A stretch of DNA of 7,002 bases from DASQVO01 sp035640715. GTDB lineage: Bacteria; Actinomycetota; Actinomycetes; Streptosporangiales; Streptosporangiaceae. A model generated the notes under the pieces. That model was given only the letters and a program-made list of their open reading frames with translations, was not told the origin of the DNA and did no database searches. Shown here in pieces: positions 1 to 4,680 of this stretch. Position 1 is the first letter of the stretch; every line of letters begins with the position of its first letter. The position numbers were made by a program, and so were the translations under genes. Location of the stretch: positions 1-7,002 of the forward strand of contig DASQVO010000390.1 of assembly GCA_035640715.1 (NCBI GenBank). The letters are read 5' to 3'.

Positions 1-177
1 CCGGGCATGATGATGACCGCCCGATGGCTCCTTGACCGGCAGCCGGACCCGTCGGAGGACGAGATCAGGGAAGCGATCTCCGGCCAGGTGTGCCGCTGCA
101 CCGGCTACGAGAACATCGTGCGGGCCGTCCGCTGGGCGGCCGAGCACCCGGAGGCGCGAGCGGGAGACACCGCATGA
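1..177 (+). CDS. coxS: CO dehydrogenase small (iron-sulfur) subunit CoxS, 3' end only
   Basis: The last 58 codons of the [2Fe-2S] subunit of the Mo-Cu CO dehydrogenase; the 5' end lies before the window. Seen: the frame opens with PGMMMTARWLL, which in this family directly follows a cluster-ligating Cys, and then has QVCRCTGYENIVRAV, with the C-x-C pair at nt 91-93 and 97-99. These two Cys ligate the proximal cluster in the C-terminal helical domain. Known of the family: a small cytoplasmic protein with two [2Fe-2S] clusters that carries electrons from the molybdenum site in CoxL to FAD in CoxM. The stop (TGA 175-177) overlaps the coxL start as ATGA, so the two are co-transcribed and probably translationally coupled. 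Related hydroxylases (xanthine dehydrogenase and others) have similar small subunits, but the downstream form I CoxL settles the identity. Confidence 0.94.
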   Translation, partial: PGMMMTARWLLDRQPDPSEDEIREAISGQVCRCTGYENIVRAVRWAAEHPEARAGDTA

Positions 178-229
178 GCGAGCCGGAGGGGCGCCTCCAA
201 GCGCCCCGGAGGCGAGCGGGGAACACTGC
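147..229 (+). repeat. Imperfect direct repeat at the coxS/coxL junction
   Basis: Positions 147-173 and 205-229 are near copies. Both read CCCGGAGGCG, then AGCGGG, then (A/G)(G/A)ACAC, a C/T difference and GC; the first copy has two extra bases. I count 22 of 25 aligned bases identical. In copy 1 the coxS frame ends RAGDTA; in copy 2 the coxL frame reads RAGNTA. Copy 1 contains the coxL ribosome binding site and is followed by the ATG; copy 2 lies inside coxL and is not followed by a start codon. This looks like a short tandem duplication that lengthened the CoxL N-terminus; that history is inference. Confidence 0.5.
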
Positions 230-2582
230 GCCTGTCGGCTACGGGTCCATGCGGCGCAAGGAAGACGCCAGGTTCATCCGCGGCAAGGGTACCTACATCG
301 ATGATGTCCGGCTGCCTGGGATGCTGCACGGCGCCGTGCTGCGCAGCCCGCACGCGCACGCCAGGATCCGCTCCGTCGATGTCTCGGCGGCGCAGGCTCA
401 TCCGAAGGTCAGGGCCGTCATCACCGGCGAGACGCTGCAGGGCCTCGGCCTGGCCTGGATGCCGACGCTGTCTGGTGACGTGCAGGCGGTGCTCGCCACC
501 GACAAGGTCCGCTTCCAGGGGCAGGAGGTCGCGTTCGTGGTCGCAGATAACCGGTACGCGGCCCGGGACGCGCTCGAGCTGATCGACGTCAGCTACGAAC
601 CGCTGCCTGCGGTGATGGACGCCAGGCGCGCGCTGGACCCCGGCGCGCCGCTGATCCGTGACGACCTGCCGGGGCGGACCGGCAACCACATCTTCGACTG
701 GGAGGCAGGCGACGCCGCCCGCACGGACGAGGTGTTCGCCAGTGCCGAGGTGACCGTCGCCGAGGACATCCTCTATCCGCGGGTGCACCCGGCGCCGCTG
801 GAGACCTGCGGCACGGTCGCTGACTTCGACAAGATCACGGGCAAGCTCACCATCTGGTCCACCACGCAGGCGCCGCACGCGCACCGCACGCTGTACGCGA
901 TGGTCACCGGCCATCCTGAGCACAAGATCCGGGTGATCTCGCCGGACATCGGCGGCGGCTTCGGCAACAAGGTCCCCATCTACCCGGGATATATCTGCGC
1001 GGTCGTCGGTTCGACGATCACCGGCCGGCCCGTCAAGTGGGTGGAAGACCGGTCGGAGAACCTGATGAGCGGCTCGTTCGCGCGCGACTATCACATGCGC
1101 GGTGAGATCGCGGCGACCCGCGACGGCCAGATCCTCGCCGTGCGGGCGCGGGTCCTCGCCGATCACGGCGCGTTCAACGGCAGCGCGCAGCCCTTGAAGT
1201 TCCCCGCCGGGTTCTTCGGCGTGTTCACCGGCTCCTACGATCTCGAGGCCGCCTACTGCAAGGTGACGGGCGTTTACACGAACAAGGCGCCGGGCGGTGT
1301 GGCGTACTCGTGCTCGTTCCGGATCACCGAGGCCGTGTACCTGGTCGAGCGGATGGTGGACGTGCTCGCCTACGAGCTCGGCGCGGACCCCGCCGAGCTG
1401 CGGATGCGGAACCTGCTGCGGCCCGCGCAGTTCCCCTACGCCTGCGCGACCGGATGGGTGTATGACTCCGGTGACTACCCGCGCACGCTCCAGCGGGCCA
1501 TGGACATGGCCGGTTATGCGGAGCTCCGCCGGGAGCAGGCAGCCAAGCGGGAGCGCGGCGAGCTGATGGGCATCGGTGTCAGCTTCTTCACCGAGGCGGT
1601 GGGCGCCGGGCCGCGCACGCACATGGACATCCTCGGCCTGGGCATGGCCGACGGCGCCGAACTGCGGGTACACCCGACCGGAACGGCGGTGCTGCGGATC
1701 TCGGCGCAGACCCAGGGGCAGGGCCACGAGACGACGTTCGCCCAGATCGTCGCCGAGGAACTCGGCATCCCGCCCGATGATGTGGAGGTCGTGCACGGCG
1801 ACACCGACCAGACGCCGTTCGGGCTCGGCACCTACGGCTCGCGGTCCACGCCCGTGTCGGGCGCGGCGGCGGCCGTGGCCGCGCGCCGGGTGCGGGAGCG
1901 TGCCCGCATTGTGGCCTCGGCCATGCTCGAGGTCTCACCTGACGACCTGGAATGGGAGAAGGGCCGCTGGTTCGTGCGCGGTGACCCCGACCAGGGCCGG
2001 ACGATAACGGAGATCGCGCTTGCCGCGCACTCCAGCCTGGAGCTGCCCGAGGGCGTGGAAGGCCACCTGGACGCCAGCTGCGTTTATGACCCGCCGAACC
2101 TGACATACCCGTGCGGCGCCTATATCTGCGTCGCTGACGTGGACCCGGGCACCGGGAAGGTCAAGGTGCGGCGGTTTGTGGCGGTGGATGACTGCGGGGT
2201 ACGGATCAACCCGATGATCGTCGAAGGCCAGATACACCGCGGCCTGGCCGATGGCGTGGGCATGGCGCTGATGGAAGTGATGGCCTTCGACGCCGACGGC
2301 AACTGCCTCGGCGGCTCATTCATGGACTACCTGCTGCCGACCGCGGTGGAATGCCCGTCCTGGGAGCTCGGCGAGACCGTCACCCCGTCGCCGCATCATC
2401 CGATCGGCGCCAAGGGCGTGGGCGAGTCCGCCACCGTGGGGTCACCCGCGGCAGTGGTCAACGCGATTATGGATGCGCTCAGGCCATATGGCGTGCGGCA
2501 CGCCGACATGCCGCTGACCCCTGCGCAGGTGTGGCGGGCGATCCAGGGCAGCCCGCTGCGCACCGACCTGGCCGTGCCGTAA
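174..2582 (+). CDS. coxL: Aerobic CO dehydrogenase large (catalytic) subunit CoxL, form I
   Basis: An 802-residue molybdenum hydroxylase subunit that oxidises CO to CO2 at a Mo-S-Cu centre with molybdopterin cytosine dinucleotide; cytoplasmic, with no signal peptide. Seen: the form I signature AYSCSFR at residues 377-383 (nt 1302-1322), whose Cys380 should bind copper; the glycine motif GGGFGNK at 260-266; the cofactor-binding stretch QTQGQGHETTF; and GVGESATVGSP, whose Glu751 is the expected catalytic Glu. The length fits the roughly 800 residues of the family. The start at 174 is chosen because GGGAG (162-166) lies 7 nt upstream, it overlaps the coxS stop (ATGA), and the conserved N-terminal segment (RRKEDARFIRGKGTYIDDV) needs a start before Met26. 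An in-frame ATG at 90 is inside coxS and not credible. The first 20 residues (Arg/Pro-rich) are not recognisably conserved and coincide with a small duplication. S-then-L order is the form I arrangement, with coxM expected upstream. Confidence 0.97.
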   Translation: MSEPEGRLQAPRRRAGNTAPVGYGSMRRKEDARFIRGKGTYIDDVRLPGMLHGAVLRSPHAHARIRSVDVSAAQAHPKVRAVITGETLQGLGLAWMPTLSGDVQAVLATDKVRFQGQEVAFVVADNRYAARDALELIDVSYEPLPAVMDARRALDPGAPLIRDDLPGRTGNHIFDWEAGDAARTDEVFASAEVTVAEDILYPRVHPAPLETCGTVADFDKITGKLTIWSTTQAPHAHRTLYAMVTGHPEHKIRVISPDIGGGFGNKVPIYPGYICAVVGSTITGRPVKWVEDRSENLMSGSFARDYHMRGEIAATRDGQILAVRARVLADHGAFNGSAQPLKFPAGFFGVFTGSYDLEAAYCKVTGVYTNKAPGGVAYSCSFRITEAVYLVERMVDVLAYELGADPAELRMRNLLRPAQFPYACATGWVYDSGDYPRTLQRAMDMAGYAELRREQAAKRERGELMGIGVSFFTEAVGAGPRTHMDILGLGMADGAELRVHPTGTAVLRISAQTQGQGHETTFAQIVAEELGIPPDDVEVVHGDTDQTPFGLGTYGSRSTPVSGAAAAVAARRVRERARIVASAMLEVSPDDLEWEKGRWFVRGDPDQGRTITEIALAAHSSLELPEGVEGHLDASCVYDPPNLTYPCGAYICVADVDPGTGKVKVRRFVAVDDCGVRINPMIVEGQIHRGLADGVGMALMEVMAFDADGNCLGGSFMDYLLPTAVECPSWELGETVTPSPHHPIGAKGVGESATVGSPAAVVNAIMDALRPYGVRHADMPLTPAQVWRAIQGSPLRTDLAVP
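188..207 (+). repeat. GC-rich stem-loop in the first codons of coxL
   Basis: Perfect 7-bp arms GGGGCGC (188-194) and GCGCCCC (201-207) flank the 6-nt loop CTCCAA. It begins 11 nt after the coxL start codon. The overlapping GGAGG (185-189), CCTCC (194-198) and GGAGG (208-212) offer alternative pairings. In mRNA such a stem inside the ribosome footprint could slow initiation or make coxL depend on coupling from coxS. Stable stems are common in GC-rich DNA, so a function is uncertain. Confidence 0.35.
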
Positions 2583-2594
2583 CCGTCACCGTGA

Positions 2595-2729
2595 TGCCTC
2601 TGCGCCGACGCCGAGCTGATGCTGCATCGCGGCCGAGTCGGCTATGCGGTCGAACGGGCCGCGTGCCGGGACGGCTGGGATCTGACCGCCGCGAAGATCG
2701 AGACAGGCCCCGAACGTGACGTCGGCTGA
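2595..2729 (+). pseudogene. Coding-like fragment after coxL, possible gene remnant
   Basis: After the coxL stop and a further in-frame TGA (2592-2594), 44 sense codons follow to TGA 2727-2729, and 36 of 44 end in G or C, as in the real genes here. The peptide includes GRVGYAVERAACRDGWDLTA and then AKIETGPERDVG, which looks like normal protein sequence. The only ATG is at 2619, leaving 36 residues, and no ribosome binding site stands before it. I do not recognise the family. It could be the 3' end of a gene lost from between coxL and coxD, or chance. It ends 7 nt before the convergent phosphoesterase gene. No clear terminator is visible between coxL and that gene. Confidence 0.3.
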
Positions 2730-2735
2730 CGCGGC

Positions 2736-3353
2736 TTAGGTTCCCCTGAGCGGCACGTCGGCGCGGGTCGTCCATTCGTACATTCGCTGGTCACGGCCGA
2801 GCACGATGAGCCGCACGCGGTCGATGATGGCCTGTCCGGTGTCCTCGCCGGCGACCGCTGCGATGTACTCGGCGGCCGGGGCGTTGCTGTTGCTGTAGGC
2901 GACGCTGACGTGCGGCGTCCAGTCCGCGTCTTCCATCAGCCGCTCAGCTCCCCACACGGCGAAGATTGCGGCGCGCAACTCAGCCCTGACCCTGCGCAGG
3001 TCATCCAGCGGGGCGACGTCGAGGAGGATCGCCTCGGGCGTGACGGTCGCAGGCCCGAGCGTCGCCGTGATCGGGGGCAGCGCCGCGAGTCTTTCGCTGG
3101 TCGCGTTGATGATCGCGTCGACGTCGCGGTCGGGAACCACGTCGGTGAAGCCGACGCTTTGCGTCGTGAGGTGCAGCCACTTCGCCGGTATCAGGTCCAG
3201 GCCGGGCAGCCCGGCTAGCTTCGCCTGGTATCGGGCCGCGAGATCGTGGATGGCTGGCTGGTTGTCGAAGGTGACGTGCCAGGTGTACATGCGGCGGCCG
3301 GTTCGCCAGCCGGGCCGCCACCACCAGTGATCCACCATCTGCTCCGCGGTCAA
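2736..3353 (-). CDS. 2H phosphoesterase / 2'-5' RNA ligase family protein
   Basis: A 205-residue protein of the LigT-like 2H phosphoesterase superfamily. Seen: the two signature motifs, HLT at residues 61-63 (in KWLHLTTQSVGF) and HVS at 148-150 (in DWTPHVSVAYSNS), spaced as expected for the two-lobed fold whose paired His/Thr-Ser motifs cleave or join 2',5' or 2',3'-cyclic phosphodiester bonds. The substrate cannot be read from the sequence; tRNA fragments, cyclic phosphates or ADP-ribose derivatives are possible for the family. No signal peptide; cytoplasmic. The start is TTG at 3353-3351: on the minus strand GGAGG (3364-3360) lies 6 nt upstream, ideal spacing, whereas the first in-frame ATG (Met6, 3338) is 21 nt from it. 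The gene points against cox, sits between coxL and coxD, and has no known part in CO oxidation, so it looks like an insertion. It is divergent from coxD. Confidence 0.86.
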   Translation of the reverse strand: MTAEQMVDHWWWRPGWRTGRRMYTWHVTFDNQPAIHDLAARYQAKLAGLPGLDLIPAKWLHLTTQSVGFTDVVPDRDVDAIINATSERLAALPPITATLGPATVTPEAILLDVAPLDDLRRVRAELRAAIFAVWGAERLMEDADWTPHVSVAYSNSNAPAAEYIAAVAGEDTGQAIIDRVRLIVLGRDQRMYEWTTRADVPLRGT

Positions 3354-3486
3354 TGCGATCCTCCGTCTCCAGCGGGCAGCGCCCGCACGGTGACTGCTTC
3401 CTGGCAGAAGACGCGGATGTGGTCGGCGAGGTCAGATGCCTGCCGGTCAGCAGTTTAGTACCCTACGCCGCCCCTCCGGTTAGCTC

Positions 3487-3508
3487 CCTGTATCCGCATA
3501 GGTACAGG
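3487..3508. promoter_or_regulatory. Candidate operator dyad CCTGTA-N10-TACAGG
   Basis: Perfect 6-bp arms CCTGTA (3487-3492) and TACAGG (3503-3508) are separated by 10 nt, a 22-bp site with half-sites 16 bp centre to centre. The stretch is locally less GC-rich than its surroundings and lies just upstream of a GAGGAG ribosome binding site, in the only gap that could serve coxD. It may be the site of a dimeric repressor or activator, or a short hairpin in a leader. No regulator gene is in the window, so the assignment rests on symmetry alone. Confidence 0.3.
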
Positions 3509-3524
3509 CAGAGGAGTGACCGGA

Positions 3525-3707
3525 ATGCAATCCGCCGGGACCGAAGACCCCGAGACGCTGGCTGAGGTGGTCCCGCTCACGGCCGACCGGTTCCGATGTC
3601 GTTGCCCTGCCGGTTCAGCGTTGTCTGGTCGTGGATCTGGAAGAAGCTGCGCCGGCTGCCGGGGCGCATTCAATGCCAGACCAGGACGATACACTCGCAC
3701 CGTATGA
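3525..3707 (+). CDS. Possible small upstream ORF coupled to coxD, or broken 5' extension of coxD
   Basis: GAGGAG (3511-3516) stands 8 nt before ATG 3525, one of the best ribosome binding sites in the window. The frame gives 60 residues, starting MQSAGTEDPETLAEVVPL, and its TGA (3705-3707) overlaps the coxD ATG as ATGA, as in coupled genes. I recognise no family. Against a real 60-residue protein: 20 of the first 23 codons end in G/C, but only 16 of the remaining 37 do, while from 3596 the frame shared with coxD takes over (31 of 36). So the true reading may shift by -1 near 3593-3596, either as an old frameshift or a sequence error, joining this start to coxD. The second half (CRCPAGSALSGRGSGRSCAG) looks like out-of-frame translation. 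Confidence 0.3.
   Translation: MQSAGTEDPETLAEVVPLTADRFRCRCPAGSALSGRGSGRSCAGCRGAFNARPGRYTRTV
3690..3703 (+). promoter_or_regulatory. Candidate leaderless promoter of coxD
   Basis: TACACT (3690-3695) fits the actinobacterial -10 consensus TAnnnT and ends 8 nt before the coxD ATG, so transcription could begin at or next to the A of the start codon. No Shine-Dalgarno sequence precedes ATG 3704 at normal spacing (AGGA at 3683-3686 is 17 nt away), which fits leaderless translation, common in Actinobacteria. A perfect 11-bp dyad GCATTCAATGC (3666-3676) lies where the -35 would be, and could bind a regulator. No good -35 hexamer is seen. The alternative is translation coupled to the upstream 60-codon frame. 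Confidence 0.35.
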
Positions 3708-4630
3708 GTGTGGCGGTGCATGATCTCGACGGGCGTTTCCCGGATGTGACCGCGCTCGCCAGCGGCCTGGATGATGCCGGGTACCTGGCCGGCGAGGCGC
3801 TGGCGACGGCGCTGTTCCTTGCGGTGCGCATGGGGCAGCCGATACTGCTCGAGGGCGAGCCGGGCGTCGGCAAGACGGAGGCTGCAAAAGCGCTGGCCGC
3901 CGCCCTCGACACCGTACTGGTGCGATTGCAGTGCTATGAGGGGATAGCGGCGGCCGAGGCGCTGTATGAGTGGAACTACCCGCGCCAGCTGCTCGCCATC
4001 AGGCTCGCCGAGGCGACCGGCGAATCGCTGCGCGAAGCCGACCTTTTCACCGACGACTACCTGCTCGCCCGGCCGCTGCTCGCGGCGCTTGACCATCCGG
4101 GACCGCGTCCGGCGGTGCTGCTGATCGACGAGGTGGACCGGGCCGACGACGAGTTCGAGGCATTCCTCTTCGAGCTGCTCGCCGAGTCGGCCGTCACTAT
4201 CCCCGAACTTGGCACGCGCAGGGCGGCACTGCCGCCGGTGGTCGTGCTCACGTCGAACCGCACCCGCGACCTGCACGATGCGCTCAAGCGCCGGTGCCTC
4301 TACCACTGGATCAGCTACCCGGAACCCGAGCGGGTCGCTGCCATCATCCGGCGCCGGGTCCCGGCTGCCTCGGCCCGGCTCGCCGGCCAGGTCGCCGAGT
4401 CGGTGCGGCGGCTGCGCGGCCTGGACCTCACCAAGCCCCCGGGAATCGCGGAAGCCGTCAACTGGGCGACCGCGCTAGGTGTGTTCGGGGAGACGGAGCT
4501 GTCCCCGGCCGCGGCCGAGCGGACCATGAGCACGGTGCTGAAGTACTCAGAAGACGAGGAGAAGGTCCGCGGCACCGGCATCGCCACCCTCGTCGAGCCC
4601 AGTGAGCGTCATTCAGATACCGGCCGGTGA
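3704..4630 (+). CDS. coxD: CoxD, MoxR-type AAA+ ATPase for CO dehydrogenase maturation
   Basis: A 308-residue AAA+ protein. Seen: Walker A GEPGVGKT at 51-58, Walker B AVLLIDE at 137-143, sensor 1 Asn185 in VVLTSNRTRDL, and candidate arginine fingers in ALKRRCLYHW at 194-202. The stretch VRLQCYEGIAAAEALYEWNYPRQLL is split as VRLQCYEG (73-80) and LYEWNYPRQLL (87-97), both hallmarks of the CoxD branch of MoxR ATPases. Known of the family: CoxD is needed to assemble the copper-sulfur part of the CoxL active site, probably as a partly unfolding chaperone working with the VWA protein CoxE. The start at 3704 gives the family's usual length; an in-frame ATG at 3596 would add a Trp/Arg-rich segment unlike CoxD and has no ribosome binding site. 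coxE follows after 25 nt. The gene is separated from coxL by the minus-strand phosphoesterase, so it cannot share an uninterrupted coxSL operon without antisense transcription. Confidence 0.93.
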   Translation: MSVAVHDLDGRFPDVTALASGLDDAGYLAGEALATALFLAVRMGQPILLEGEPGVGKTEAAKALAAALDTVLVRLQCYEGIAAAEALYEWNYPRQLLAIRLAEATGESLREADLFTDDYLLARPLLAALDHPGPRPAVLLIDEVDRADDEFEAFLFELLAESAVTIPELGTRRAALPPVVVLTSNRTRDLHDALKRRCLYHWISYPEPERVAAIIRRRVPAASARLAGQVAESVRRLRGLDLTKPPGIAEAVNWATALGVFGETELSPAAAERTMSTVLKYSEDEEKVRGTGIATLVEPSERHSDTGR

Positions 4631-4671
4631 AGGTTAGTACGGTGAGGACCGCAGCATGGATCTGAATGACG
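4607..4671. repeat. Perfect 12-bp inverted repeat spanning the coxD stop and coxE start
   Basis: CGTCATTCAGAT (4607-4618) and ATCTGAATGACG (4660-4671) are exact reverse complements separated by 41 nt. The left arm codes the coxD residues RHSD; the right arm begins inside the second codon of coxE. The arms are 5/12 GC in a region near 70% GC. The loop contains the coxD stop, a 10-bp palindrome ACCGGCCGGT (4619-4628), the coxE ribosome binding site and the coxE ATG, which ends one base before the right arm. In RNA the stem would obstruct coxE initiation unless ribosomes finishing coxD open it. There is no U-tract, so it is not an intrinsic terminator. Confidence 0.55.
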
Positions 4672-4680
4672 GACCTCACC
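4641..4680 (+). promoter_or_regulatory. Hairpin that would sequester the coxE ribosome binding site
   Basis: The coxE Shine-Dalgarno region GGTGAGG (4641-4647) is the exact complement of CCTCACC (4674-4680) within coxE. Past a single A-A mismatch, CC (4649-4650) also pairs with GG (4671-4672), giving 9 pairs of 10, with the ATG (4656-4658) in the loop. Its right side begins at the last base of the 12-bp repeat arm, and the two pairings interleave, so they form a pseudoknot or compete. A translational control element is inferred, not shown. Confidence 0.4.

Larger units (their letters stand above)
3354..3703. other. Divergent intergenic region between the phosphoesterase and coxD
   Basis: These 350 nt hold no securely identified gene. 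On the minus strand TAAACT (3457-3452) fits the actinobacterial -10 pattern TAnnnT and could drive the phosphoesterase with a leader of about 90 nt; I see no convincing -35 for it. The same strand has a coding-like stretch without a start codon (3454-3350) whose TGA overlaps the TTG start of the phosphoesterase. On the plus strand there are a dyad (3487-3508), a strong GAGGAG (3511-3516) before a 60-codon open frame (3525-3707), and a candidate leaderless promoter for coxD (3690-3703). Confidence 0.5.

Noticed and set aside
90..173. An upstream in-frame ATG for coxL at 90.
   Set aside because: It lies inside coxS over the conserved C-x-C motif, gives an Arg/Gly-rich extension absent from CoxL, and lacks a ribosome binding site; ATG 174 has GGGAG and the ATGA overlap.
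105..1796. A long open frame antisense to coxL (563 codons).
   Set aside because: It mirrors coxL codon structure in GC-rich DNA; the peptide is rich in Arg/His/Gly with no recognisable domain, and coxL is certain on the plus strand.
2490..2504. Palindrome GGCGTGC-G-GCACGCC near the coxL 3' end.
   Set aside because: Lies within coding sequence well before the stop, has no T-tract, and such GC palindromes are expected here.
3596..3703. ATG 3596 as the coxD start.
   Set aside because: No ribosome binding site, and the added Trp/Arg-rich segment is unlike CoxD; kept only as part of the frame-switch observation.
3455..4306. An open frame antisense to coxD and its upstream region.
   Set aside because: It is the complement of the clear AAA+ gene; no domain is visible.
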